Positions 16,950 through 25,344 of a DNA stretch of 64,000 nt are shown here, piece by piece (the stretch's first letter is position 1; each line of letters starts with the position of its first letter). The position numbers and the translations under genes are program-made. This DNA comes from Rhizobium sp. FY34. GTDB taxonomy: Bacteria; Pseudomonadota; Alphaproteobacteria; Rhizobiales; Rhizobiaceae. The stretch spans positions 107,774 through 171,773 of the forward strand of contig NZ_STFZ01000014.1 in NCBI RefSeq assembly GCF_005222845.1. Direction: 5' to 3'. The notes under the pieces were generated by a model. The model was not told the DNA's origin. It did no database searches and saw only the letters and a program-made list of their open reading frames with translations.

Positions 16950-17702
16950 ATGGGTCAACTGAGTGCGGAAAACATATCCGTCGCGTTTGCGGGGCTGAAG
17001 GCCCTGTCATCCGTCTCGCTCGATATCAGGCCGGGGCAGATCAGCGGATTGATCGGCCCGAACGGCGCCGGAAAGACGACGCTTGTCAATGTGTTGACCG
17101 GTTTCCAGGCGCCGACGGAAGGCTCTGTCACGCTTGACGGCGCATCGCTTGGCCGTTTGAAGCCGCATCAGCTGCGTCGTCGCGGCATTGCCCGCACGTT
17201 CCAGGGTGGCCGTCTGTTTCGCGACCTGCCGGTCATCGACAATCTCGAGGTGACGGGCGTTGGCCTTGGCATGAGCCGGCGGGCTGCCGTTGCTGAAGCT
17301 GAAGGCATGCTTGACTGGATGGGCATAGCACCGCTTGCCGAGCGCCTTGCCGGAACCCTTCCCTATACCGACGAGCGCCGGGTGGCGATCGGTCGGGCGC
17401 TGATGGGACGCCCCGCCTATATCCTGCTGGATGAACCGGCTGCCGGCATGAGCGCGCCGGAAGCAGCAGACCTTTCGGCTCTCGTTCACCGCATCGCCAA
17501 AACTCTTGGCACCGGTGTGCTGATCATCGAACACAATGTCGGCCTGGTGCTGGGCCTCTGCGATCATATCGTCGTGCTCGATTCCGGCGCCGTCATCGAA
17601 GAGGGTGCGCCGGCTGCGATCCGCCAGAGCGAAAAAGTACGCCACGCCTATATGGGCACTGCCGCCGATATGGCGCCCACCGGCGGGGAGGTGAGAGCAT
17701 GA
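16950..17702 (+). CDS. HAAT ABC transporter ATP-binding protein, LivG-like
   Basis: A 250-aa ATPase of the branched-chain/hydrophobic amino acid class. Walker A is GPNGAGKTT (about residue 37); the ARTFQGGRLF segment after it is typical of LivG. Walker B reads YILLDEPAAGM and the H-loop IIEHNVG. The signature region is atypical: TLPYTDERRVAIGRAL in place of the usual LS(Y/F)GxQRR. The start at 16950 has weak AGGAATGGGG upstream. The stop overlaps the next ATPase start (ATGA at 17699). Confidence 0.92.
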   Translation: MGQLSAENISVAFAGLKALSSVSLDIRPGQISGLIGPNGAGKTTLVNVLTGFQAPTEGSVTLDGASLGRLKPHQLRRRGIARTFQGGRLFRDLPVIDNLEVTGVGLGMSRRAAVAEAEGMLDWMGIAPLAERLAGTLPYTDERRVAIGRALMGRPAYILLDEPAAGMSAPEAADLSALVHRIAKTLGTGVLIIEHNVGLVLGLCDHIVVLDSGAVIEEGAPAAIRQSEKVRHAYMGTAADMAPTGGEVRA

Positions 17703-18433
17703 CATTGCTGAACCTCGTCAATGTCTCTGTTCGCTATGGTCGCCTCACAGCGGTTCGCGACGTTTCGATCGACCTCAAGGAAGGCCAGATCCTCTTCATC
17801 ACCGGGCCGAATGGCGCCGGAAAATCCTCGCTTCTGCGTGCCATTGCCGGTGTGACGCCCACCGCTGGCGGCCATATCGAGTTCGACGGCGCTGAAATCA
17901 CCGGTCGGGCTCCCGAAGATATCGCCCGGCTCGGTTTCTCCATGGTGCCGGAAGGCCGCGAAGTTTTCGGCTCCCTGACCATCGAGGAAAACCTGCTGGT
18001 GGGTGCCGGCATGCATTCCCGCACGGCCGGTGCAAAGGGCCGCACCGCCTCGGATCTGGCTTCTGTCTATGACACGTTCCCGATCCTGAAGGAGCGGCGG
18101 CACCAGCAGGCCGGCCTGCTATCGGGCGGCCAGCAGCAGATGCTCGTCATCGGTCGCGCCCTGATGACCCGGCCGCGCCTCATCGCCATCGATGAACCGT
18201 CGCTTGGCCTTGCTCCCAACATTACCGACCAGGTCTACGAGCGTCTGGTGGCGCTGCAGAGCGAACGCAAGCTGACGCTGCTCATCGTCGAGCAAAGCTC
18301 GGCACGCGCCGTCATGGTTGGCGGCCGAATGATCCTGATGCGCAGCGGAGGCGTCGTGCTGGATGGCGATGCCCGGACACTGGGCAATAGCGAGGCCGTG
18401 CAGGCCGCCTACTTCGGCTATGAGGAACAGTGA
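17699..18433 (+). CDS. HAAT ABC transporter ATP-binding protein, LivF-like
   Basis: A 244-aa ATPase with Walker A (GPNGAGKSS), the LivF-typical SMVPEGREVFGSLTIEENL, signature LSGGQQQMLVIGRAL and Walker B (LIAIDEPSLGLAPN). Length is normal for LivF. It is translationally coupled to the LivG-like gene and followed one base later by the permease gene. Confidence 0.93.
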   Translation: MTLLNLVNVSVRYGRLTAVRDVSIDLKEGQILFITGPNGAGKSSLLRAIAGVTPTAGGHIEFDGAEITGRAPEDIARLGFSMVPEGREVFGSLTIEENLLVGAGMHSRTAGAKGRTASDLASVYDTFPILKERRHQQAGLLSGGQQQMLVIGRALMTRPRLIAIDEPSLGLAPNITDQVYERLVALQSERKLTLLIVEQSSARAVMVGGRMILMRSGGVVLDGDARTLGNSEAVQAAYFGYEEQ

Positions 18434-18434
18434 A

Positions 18435-19340
18435 ATGCTGCAGATCATTTTCGACTCCCTCTCCCTGGGCTCGCTCTATGCGCTGGGCGCACTCGGCATC
18501 GCGCTGATTTTCGGCGTCATGCGGCTCGTCAATTTCGCCCATGGCGATGTCATTGCCTTTTGCATCTTTGCCCTACTCTGGCCCTCGACGGATGCGATGG
18601 CGATCGTCTTTGCCGGACAATTGCCCTGGTATCTTCTGGTGCCGCTGGTTCTCATCGTCGGCGCCGGTCTTTCGGTCCTCTGCGAAATCACCGTGTTTCG
18701 CCATTTTCGCCGTGCCAATCCGGCCACGATGATGATTGCCTCCTTCGCGCTCGGTTTCGTCATCCGCTATTTCCTGCTGATGCTGTTTACCAGCCGGCCG
18801 AAATCCATCTCGCTCCTGCCCATGCTGTCGCAGCCGGTGGAAATCTTTGGCGCCCGACTGCCATTGCTGCAGCTCATCACCATTGTCGCGACTGTCTTCA
18901 TCCTGATCGGGCTTTCGCTCTTTCTGCGCCGCACGCGCTTCGGGCTGGAAATGCGGGCTGCGGCAGAAAATTTCTCCATGGCGCGCATGCTTGGCGTTCG
19001 GGCAAACCGGGTCATCATGGGCGCCTTTGCCCTGTCCGGCGCACTGGCCGGCGCCATCGCGCTGATTTTCGGCAGCCAGACGGGCACTGCCGATATCCAG
19101 ATGGGCGCCTCGATCATGCTGATGGCGTTTATCGCCACCGTGATCGGCGGGCTTGGCAGCCTGGCCGGCGCCGTTCTGGCCGGCTTTCTGCTGGGTGCTG
19201 CCTCCGTGGTGATGCAGGTCATGCTGCCCGTGGATGCCCGCCCCTTCCGCGACGCCTTCGTCTATGGCGCCGTCATCCTTGTCCTCCTTCTGCGTCCGCA
19301 AGGCCTGATCGCCGCACGCGGCACCAAGGAAAGGGTCTGA
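18435..19340 (+). CDS. HAAT ABC transporter permease, LivH-like
   Basis: A 301-aa membrane permease. Its N-terminus LQIIFDSLSLGSLYALGALGIALIFGV and the MRLVNFAHGD motif are hallmarks of LivH. Coupling segment: ENFSMARMLGVRANRVIM; the C-terminal end VLLLRPQGLIAARG is also typical. ATG 18435 lies just after the LivF-like stop; an upstream start at 18363 would overlap that gene by 70 bp. Confidence 0.93.
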   Translation: MLQIIFDSLSLGSLYALGALGIALIFGVMRLVNFAHGDVIAFCIFALLWPSTDAMAIVFAGQLPWYLLVPLVLIVGAGLSVLCEITVFRHFRRANPATMMIASFALGFVIRYFLLMLFTSRPKSISLLPMLSQPVEIFGARLPLLQLITIVATVFILIGLSLFLRRTRFGLEMRAAAENFSMARMLGVRANRVIMGAFALSGALAGAIALIFGSQTGTADIQMGASIMLMAFIATVIGGLGSLAGAVLAGFLLGAASVVMQVMLPVDARPFRDAFVYGAVILVLLLRPQGLIAARGTKERV

Positions 19341-19344
19341 AACC

Positions 19345-20427
19345 ATGACCATTACAAACGCCCCTGCCCTTGCCCCTGCATTGACTGCCGCGCGCAAACC
19401 ACCGCGCTTTGCCCTTGCAAGGCGCACGGTCATCACGCCGGTTCTTCTGTCGCTCGTCATTCTGGCCATCGCCGTGCTCACCGTCATGACCGGATCAAAG
19501 CCGTTCAACCAGGCGATGATCGATGTCTTTTTGCGTGTCACGCTGGTGGTCGGGCTCTATATCTTCATCGGCAATTCCGGCGTGCTCAGCTTCGGGCATA
19601 TCGGCTTCACCTGCCTTGGCGCCTATGCGGCGGCCTGGCTGACCATCAATCCGATGATGAAGAAGGCGTCGCTGCCCGGCCTGCCCGGCTGGCTCTTGGA
19701 GGCGCGGCTGCCCTATTGGCAATCGGCGGCATTGGCTGCCCTGTTTGCCGGCCTGGTGGCGCTCGTTTTCGGGCGCGTTCTGATGCGGCTATCCGGCATT
19801 GCCGCCTCGATTGCCACCTTTGCGGTGCTGGCGATGATCAACACTGTCTATTCCAACTGGCAGGATGTGACTGGCGCCACTTCCTCGGTGGTCGGCATTC
19901 CGATCGTTCGCACCCTCTGGCCCTATGCGATTGTGGCCGTCATCGCCATTTTTGTTGCCTGGGCGCATGCCATTTCCCGCTCCGGCCTTGCGCTGCGCGC
20001 AGCGCGCGACGAGCCGACGGCTGCTGCCGCATCCGGCATCGATATTCCTCGCGAACGGCTGGTTGCCTTCACCATTTCCGGGGCGGTGATGGGGCTGGGC
20101 GGCGCGCTGATGGCCCATTCGATCGGCGTGGTGACGCCCGATACATTCTATCTCGGGCTGACCTTCATCACGCTGTCCATGCTGGTCGTGGGTGGCATGA
20201 GCAGCCTGTCTGGCGCCGTGCTCGGCGTCGTCATTCTGTCGGCGCTGATCCAGGTCCTGCGCTGGCTGGAAGCCGGTGTCGCCTTTGGCGCAACCACCTT
20301 TGCCCTTCCCAAGGGGCTTCAGGAAATTGCGCTCGGCGTCATCATGATCGTGATCCTGGCAAACCGTCCCGCAGGCCTGATCGGCAACCGGGAAATCACG
20401 TTATTTCGTCGTAACCGCAACAAATAG
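19345..20427 (+). CDS. HAAT ABC transporter permease, LivM-like
   Basis: A 360-aa permease with about nine hydrophobic segments. LivM landmarks include GNSGVLSFGHIGFTCLGAYAAAW, the coupling region LRAARDEPTAAAASGIDI and VVGGMSSLSGAVLGVVIL. It starts 4 bp after the LivH-like stop and probably forms the heterodimeric channel with it. The first ~45 residues before the first helix are a basic, proline/alanine-rich cytoplasmic tail. Confidence 0.93.
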   Translation: MTITNAPALAPALTAARKPPRFALARRTVITPVLLSLVILAIAVLTVMTGSKPFNQAMIDVFLRVTLVVGLYIFIGNSGVLSFGHIGFTCLGAYAAAWLTINPMMKKASLPGLPGWLLEARLPYWQSAALAALFAGLVALVFGRVLMRLSGIAASIATFAVLAMINTVYSNWQDVTGATSSVVGIPIVRTLWPYAIVAVIAIFVAWAHAISRSGLALRAARDEPTAAAASGIDIPRERLVAFTISGAVMGLGGALMAHSIGVVTPDTFYLGLTFITLSMLVVGGMSSLSGAVLGVVILSALIQVLRWLEAGVAFGATTFALPKGLQEIALGVIMIVILANRPAGLIGNREITLFRRNRNK

Positions 20428-20470
20428 CCGGCGGAGAGGAAACCGCACGGCCATAAAAAAGGAGACGTAC

Positions 20471-21664
20471 ATGGCCTACAGGACGAGAATGCTTGCTGCC
20501 GCACTGGCCGCTGTGATGGCTGGTTTTCCAGCGCTTGCCGATGATGGAAAGATCGTCGTCGGTTTTGCAACCGCCGCCTCCGGCTTCATGGAAGCCTATG
20601 ACAAGCCGGCACAGGATGCCGCGATGATCCGCATTGACGAGATCAATGCAGCCGGTGGCCTGCTCGGCAAGAAGATCGAGGTGGTCAGCGCCGATACGAA
20701 ATCTGACCGCGCCGAAGGCGCAAAGGCCGGCCTTTCCGTCATCGACAAGGGTGCCGATCTGGTCGTCGTCTCCTGCGATTACGATTTTGGCGCGCCGGCA
20801 GCCCTTGCCGCCGAGGATGCGCGGCTCGTCTCCTTCTTCCTCTGCGCCGAATCCGTGAAAGCCGGCATCCAGGGCGTTGGCCCGCACAGCTTCTCGGCAT
20901 CGGTGCTGGCAGCCGTGCAGGGTGCCACCATGGCCGAATGGTCCTTCAAGCAGAAGAATGCTAAGACTTACTATCGTCTTCTCGATACCTGGACCGAATA
21001 TAACAAGGGCATCTGCGACGGCTTTGACTGGATGATGCCGAAGCTTGAAGCGCAGGGCGCAAAGCTGGTGGGCAAGGACACGTTCAAGAACGACGACGCC
21101 TCGATTGCAGCCCAGATCACCCGCATCAAGTCCCTGCCGCAGGAGCCGGATGCTATCATGCTGTGCACGATGATGCCGGGCGCCGTTTCCGCCATCAAGC
21201 AGATCCGCGCCGCCGGCATCAACTCGATGATCCTCAATGGTTCGGGTGTCGATGGCAGCTACTGGCTCTCGGCCGTTCCTGACCTGTCCAATTTCTACAC
21301 GCCGGTTCAGGGCTCGATCTATGGTGATGACCCGAACCCGGCTGTGCAGACGTTCAACGCCACCTACAAGAAGAAGACCGGCACGGACCCGTCCAGCCAG
21401 TATGTCTATCCTGGCTATTCGATGATTGATGTCTGGGCAAAGGCCGTCGAGCGGGCCAAGACCACCGAGGTCGATGCCGTGGTGGCCGAGCTTGAAAAGA
21501 TGAAGGGTGAACCGACGCTGTTTGGACCGCGCACCTTTACCGCCGAACTGCACCACCAGAACAGTGCCCGTTACCTGATTGCCGAAACCAAGATGGGCAA
21601 GCCCGGTATTGTCGGCGAATGGACGATTTCCGAGCCGGTGCCAATGAGCGCCCTGGTGAAGTAA
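20471..21664 (+). CDS. HAAT ABC transporter substrate-binding protein
   Basis: A 397-aa periplasmic binding protein of the LivK class with a Sec signal peptide (MAYRTRMLAAALAAVMAGFPALA, cleavage near residue 23). The mature part starts DDGKIVVGFATAASGF; INAAGGLLGKKIEVV and VVSCDYDFGAPAALAAEDARLV are typical. AAGGAGA lies 6 nt before the ATG. It is last in the operon, unusual for the LivK position, and is followed by a strong terminator. With pxpA/B/C upstream, the ligand may be 5-oxoproline or another cyclic amide; this is inference. Confidence 0.9.
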   Translation: MAYRTRMLAAALAAVMAGFPALADDGKIVVGFATAASGFMEAYDKPAQDAAMIRIDEINAAGGLLGKKIEVVSADTKSDRAEGAKAGLSVIDKGADLVVVSCDYDFGAPAALAAEDARLVSFFLCAESVKAGIQGVGPHSFSASVLAAVQGATMAEWSFKQKNAKTYYRLLDTWTEYNKGICDGFDWMMPKLEAQGAKLVGKDTFKNDDASIAAQITRIKSLPQEPDAIMLCTMMPGAVSAIKQIRAAGINSMILNGSGVDGSYWLSAVPDLSNFYTPVQGSIYGDDPNPAVQTFNATYKKKTGTDPSSQYVYPGYSMIDVWAKAVERAKTTEVDAVVAELEKMKGEPTLFGPRTFTAELHHQNSARYLIAETKMGKPGIVGEWTISEPVPMSALVK

Positions 21665-21713
21665 GGGCAAAGGTCCGCTCTCCTTTCTCGACGAGAGCAA
21701 AAGACAAAAGAAG

Positions 21714-21747
21714 CCGGTCGCGCTGAAAAGTGCGGCCGGTTTTTTTC
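21714..21747 (+). terminator. Rho-independent terminator after the pxp/ABC transporter operon
   Basis: CCGGTCGC - 10-nt loop - GCGGCCGG (8-bp stem, one G.U pair) followed directly by seven T. It lies 50 bp after the binding-protein stop and before the MarR gene. Confidence 0.88.
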
Positions 21748-21806
21748 GTTCAGGCGGGCACGCGCCAAACCGCAATCGGCCCCAAGGACGAGGTCTTGAT
21801 TTATCC

Positions 21807-21834
21807 TATGGAGCCATATAGTAAGGGGCCATAT
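21807..21834. promoter_or_regulatory. Candidate MarR operator repeats
   Basis: A short palindrome TATGG-AG-CCATA (21807-21818) overlaps the first of two direct repeats, GGAGCCATAT (21810-21819) and GGGGCCATAT (21825-21834), 15 bp apart. They sit 17-44 bp before the MarR start, where an autorepressor would bind. Confidence 0.4.
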
Positions 21835-21850
21835 CAAATGGATCACGGAT

Positions 21851-22390
21851 ATGCTGAGTGCAAAAAATGAGGCGCTGTATCGCGAGGCAGAGCGTCGGGG
21901 CCGGTCGGATCTGCGCGACATCAAGCTCTGCGCCACGGTGCTGAGCCTTGCATCGGCCATTGAGGCCGATTGTGCCCGCCGGCTTTCCCGCCATCAGCTT
22001 TCGGACAGCAAGTTCGTCATGCTGATCGTGCTGCATGAGGCCAAGGATGGTTTGGCGCCAAACGAGTTGGCCACCCGTTGCGGCGTGACGCGCGCCACCA
22101 TGACCGGTCTGATCGACGGGCTGGAGAGAGACGGGCTTGCCCGCCGCATGGCCGACGACAAGGATCGCCGCAGCGTCAAGATCCGTCTGAGCGACAGGGG
22201 CGAAGATCTGGCACGCACGGTGTTTGATGAACATGCCGAATGGTTGGGGTCGGTTTTCGGCAGGCTGGATGGAGCACAATCCGAACTTCTGTTGGCGCTG
22301 GCGCAGGCCGTCTGGCGCAATACCGATGCGGGCCGGACGCAGGCCGACACTGTGCCGGACGGTGTTAGCATCTGCGCCGATTTCACCTGA
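21851..22390 (+). CDS. MarR-family transcriptional regulator
   Basis: A 179-aa winged-helix regulator. The DNA-binding core is LAPNELATRCGVTRATMTGLIDGLERDGLARR, followed by the wing DDKDRRSVKIRLSDRG. The start ATG 21851 has only a weak GGA upstream. It follows the terminator, so it has its own promoter and probably represses itself through the repeats at 21807-21834. The target could be the downstream lepA-like gene (45 bp away, same strand). Confidence 0.9.
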   Translation: MLSAKNEALYREAERRGRSDLRDIKLCATVLSLASAIEADCARRLSRHQLSDSKFVMLIVLHEAKDGLAPNELATRCGVTRATMTGLIDGLERDGLARRMADDKDRRSVKIRLSDRGEDLARTVFDEHAEWLGSVFGRLDGAQSELLLALAQAVWRNTDAGRTQADTVPDGVSICADFT

Positions 22391-22435
22391 TCATCATCGC
22401 CTCGGTCTGGTTTGGCCGAAAGCAAGGTTCCTCCT

Positions 22436-24226
22436 ATGTCTCTCGCTCGCATCCGCAATTTCTGCATCATCGCCCATATCGATCATGGTAAGTCCACGCT
22501 TGCCGATCGTTTCATCGAGATCACCCAGACGGTGGCTAACCGCGACATGCAGGACCAGCTGCTGGATTCCATGGATATCGAGCGGGAGCGCGGCATTACG
22601 GTCAAGCTGCGCACCGTGCGCATGCAGCACCGTGCAGCCGATGGTGTCGATTACCAGTTCAACCTCATCGATACGCCCGGCCATGTGGATTTTTCCGCCG
22701 AAGTCAGCCGTAGCCTGGCGACCTGTGAAGGTGCCATCGTGCTGATCGATGCGACGCAAGGGGTGCAGGCCCAGACGATAGCCAATGTCCGGCTGGCGCG
22801 CGAACAGGGGCTGAAACTGCTGGCCGTTCTCAACAAGATCGACAGTCCGCTGGCCGATCCGCAGCGCATCATCCGCCAGCTTTACGATGTCGAGGGTCTC
22901 GATCCCGAGACCGTGATGCTGGTCTCGGCGCGCACCGGAGATGGCGTGCGCGCCGTGCTGGATGCGGTCGCTGAGCACGTTCCCCCGCCGGAAAGCCAGC
23001 AAGACAGGCTGCGCGCGCTCGTTTTCGACAGCTATTACGATCCCTATCGCGGCGTGGTGCTTTCGGTCCGTGTCGTGGACGGAACACTCTCGGCTGGTGA
23101 TCGCATTCGCTTCATGTCGGCGCCATCCGGTTTCGAGGCAACGGAAGTCGGCATATTCCGCCCGGAGCTTGCGCGCTGGGACAGGCTTTCGGCCGGCGAG
23201 GTTGGCTATGTCGCAACCGGTATTAAGGATCCGTCCTTCATTCGGCTGGGCGATACGCTAACCTTGGTGGATAGGCCGGCGCAGGAGCCGATTGCCCGGT
23301 ATAGCGAACCGAAGCCCATGGTGTTTGCCGGGCTCTATCCCTCCGGTGACATGACGATCAATACGCTGCGCGATGCGGTGCAGAAACTCGCCCTCAATGA
23401 TGCGGCCTTCCGCGCCGAGGCGGAAGTATCGGAAGCGCTGGGCGCCGGCTATCGCTGCGGCTTTCTCGGCATGCTGCATCTCGATATCGTCAAGGAGCGG
23501 TTGAAGCGCGAATATGGCGTCGAGGTCATCACCACGGCACCGAGCGTGGTCTACCGGGTGACCCTGAAGAACGGCGATGTATTGTCCATCGATAACCCGG
23601 CGCATTTTCCCAATCCGGAAATGATCGAGATTGCCGAGGAGCCGATGGTTGCAAGCCTGATCCAGACGCCGTCCGATTATATCGGTGCGGTGATGGAACT
23701 GTGTGGCCGCAGCCGGGGTATTTTCGGCACGCTGGACTATGGCGATGATGGCTATGCGCGCATTGCCTATGACCTGCCGATGAGCCAGATGGCCTTCGGT
23801 TTCTTCGACAGTCTCAAATCGCTGACCCAGGGCTATGCCACGCTGGATTACGAGTTTTCCGACTATCAGCCTGCCGATCTGGTTCGGGTGGATATTTTGA
23901 TCGAAAACCAGCCGGTGGATGCCTTCGCCTTTGTCAGCGTGCGCGAACAGTCCTATGAGAAATCTGCGGATATCGTTCGCCGGCTGAAATATGTGATGCC
24001 GAAGAAACTCTATCCCGTGCCGCTGCAGGCCGCCATCGGCAGCCGGGTGATTGCCCGCGAGGATATTCCGCCGCTGCGTAAGGATGCGCTGGCCAAGGGC
24101 TTTGACGGAAGCATGTCCGCCAAGAACCGGCTGATCCGCAAATCCAAGGAAAACAAGGGGAAACGCCACGGGCTTTCGCGCGGCGATATCCCCCAGGAGG
24201 CGTTTCTGGCCATCCTTGCGGTGTGA
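22436..24226 (+). CDS. lepA: Elongation factor 4 (LepA), divergent copy
   Basis: A 596-aa translational GTPase that back-translocates or remodels ribosomes. G motifs: AHIDHGKST (residues 13-21), RGITVK, DTPGHVDF, NKID and SARTG; the LepA-specific domain ends with IPQEAFLAIL. The C-terminal basic region (LAKGFDGSMSAKNRLIRKSK) departs from the usual KCYGGD..RKRKLLDKQK..GKKRM pattern, so this looks like a divergent paralogue rather than the housekeeping gene. ATG 22436 is chosen; a TTG eight codons upstream is less likely. It converges on fucU (32-bp gap). Confidence 0.88.
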   Translation: MSLARIRNFCIIAHIDHGKSTLADRFIEITQTVANRDMQDQLLDSMDIERERGITVKLRTVRMQHRAADGVDYQFNLIDTPGHVDFSAEVSRSLATCEGAIVLIDATQGVQAQTIANVRLAREQGLKLLAVLNKIDSPLADPQRIIRQLYDVEGLDPETVMLVSARTGDGVRAVLDAVAEHVPPPESQQDRLRALVFDSYYDPYRGVVLSVRVVDGTLSAGDRIRFMSAPSGFEATEVGIFRPELARWDRLSAGEVGYVATGIKDPSFIRLGDTLTLVDRPAQEPIARYSEPKPMVFAGLYPSGDMTINTLRDAVQKLALNDAAFRAEAEVSEALGAGYRCGFLGMLHLDIVKERLKREYGVEVITTAPSVVYRVTLKNGDVLSIDNPAHFPNPEMIEIAEEPMVASLIQTPSDYIGAVMELCGRSRGIFGTLDYGDDGYARIAYDLPMSQMAFGFFDSLKSLTQGYATLDYEFSDYQPADLVRVDILIENQPVDAFAFVSVREQSYEKSADIVRRLKYVMPKKLYPVPLQAAIGSRVIAREDIPPLRKDALAKGFDGSMSAKNRLIRKSKENKGKRHGLSRGDIPQEAFLAILAV

Positions 24227-24258
24227 AGGACCTGTCTTTGGCTTAAGCTATCTGGGCT

Positions 24259-24678
24259 TCAGCTGCGCACGACGCCCTTCTTCAGGATGATATTGCCGTA
24301 AAGTCGGGTTTCGCCTGTCTGCACGATGGCAAAGCACTGCTTGGCCCGCGCATAAAAGCCATAGCGTTCCACCGTTCCGCAGGCACCCTTGTCGCCGACG
24401 ATTGCCCGCAATTCCGCAACAGCCGGCGGGACCTCGTCCGGATTGCCGACCACTTCCATGGTGACGGCCGGCACTTCGACGAAATCGTCAAGCGGCATGA
24501 CCGAGAGCACCGCCTGTGTGGCCTGGCCGATGCTGATGCCATCGAGGCGGATCAGCCGCTCTGCCGTGCTTGTGCCGGGAAAATTGGCATCGACAAGCGC
24601 GATTTCATCCCCATGGCCCATGGCGCGCAGTGCATGCAGAAGATCGGGTGACAGGATCGGGTCGATATTGATGAGCAT
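24259..24678 (-). CDS. fucU: L-fucose mutarotase-like protein (RbsD/FucU family)
   Basis: A 139-aa protein of the RbsD/FucU family, which interconverts sugar anomers. Features: HALRAMGHGDEIALVDANFP near residue 20, containing the catalytic His/Asp pair, and the C-terminal ERYGFYARAK...GETRLYGNIILKKG. The length is usual for FucU. No fucose-pathway gene lies alongside, so it may be an orphan serving genes elsewhere. Confidence 0.88.
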   Translation of the reverse strand: MLINIDPILSPDLLHALRAMGHGDEIALVDANFPGTSTAERLIRLDGISIGQATQAVLSVMPLDDFVEVPAVTMEVVGNPDEVPPAVAELRAIVGDKGACGTVERYGFYARAKQCFAIVQTGETRLYGNIILKKGVVRS

Positions 24679-24770
24679 GGGTCTCCTCCCCCGGCAACAG
24701 GCCGGTCTGTGCCGGACGCTATCGGCCCCCCTGCCAGCCCGTCAAGATGCACCAACAGACCTGCCTCTGC

Positions 24771-25217
24771 TTATACACTGGTGAGCAAAAGGCTCGTTTC
24801 GCTGTTGGAGACGCCATCAATCATGCGCACCTCGCGCAGCACCCGGTCGAATTCCCCCAGATTGGCGGCGCGCACATGCGCGACCAGATCCCAATTGCCA
24901 TTCGTCGTATGCAGCGTGTGGATTTCCGGCAGGCCGCGCAGCTTGCGGATCACCTGGCTGGTGCTTTTCCCCACAACCTCGATCATCATCACCGCCTGCA
25001 CGGTCTGCGCATCGAAGGCCTCGCGCACCCGCACGGTGAAGCCCAAAAGCGTGCCGGTACTCATCAGCCGGTCCAGCCGGTTCTGCACGGTGCCGCGGGC
25101 AACGCCCAGCACGTCCGAGAGCTTGGAGAGCGAGGCGCGACCATCAATCCGCAGATGCGCGATGATGCGCCGGTCGAGATCATCGGGGATGTAGCGAGGC
25201 GGCTCTTCTGGTGTCAT
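24771..25217 (-). CDS. Lrp/AsnC-family regulator, divergent from ornithine cyclodeaminase
   Basis: A 148-aa Lrp-type protein. The N-terminal HTH (LDRRIIAHLRIDGRASLSKLSDVLGVARGTVQNRLDRL) is followed by an RAM effector domain (VMMIEVVGKSTSQVIRKL..LHTTNGNWDLVAHVRA). It is transcribed away from the ornithine cyclodeaminase gene across 127 bp and is the likely amino-acid-responsive regulator of it. Confidence 0.92.
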   Translation of the reverse strand: MTPEEPPRYIPDDLDRRIIAHLRIDGRASLSKLSDVLGVARGTVQNRLDRLMSTGTLLGFTVRVREAFDAQTVQAVMMIEVVGKSTSQVIRKLRGLPEIHTLHTTNGNWDLVAHVRAANLGEFDRVLREVRMIDGVSNSETSLLLTSV

Positions 25218-25245
25218 GTTTCAATCCGTTCAATGGGCTTGCGCA

Positions 25246-25269
25246 TTTTGCCCAGTTTGCTGGCGGAAA
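25246..25269. promoter_or_regulatory. Candidate Lrp site between lrp and ocd
   Basis: TTTTGCCCAG-TTTG-CTGGCGGAAA: imperfect inverted repeat, arms matching at TTT...CCAG/CTGG...AAA with a 4-nt centre. Lrp-family sites often have this TTT-rich interrupted dyad form. It lies midway in the divergent promoter region. Confidence 0.35.
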
Positions 25270-25344
25270 CAACACGAGTTTGCTCTTTCGTTCAATTCGC
25301 CCCTTGGGTTAGCCTTCACGCTTCATGGCGAAGAGGAGAAGATC

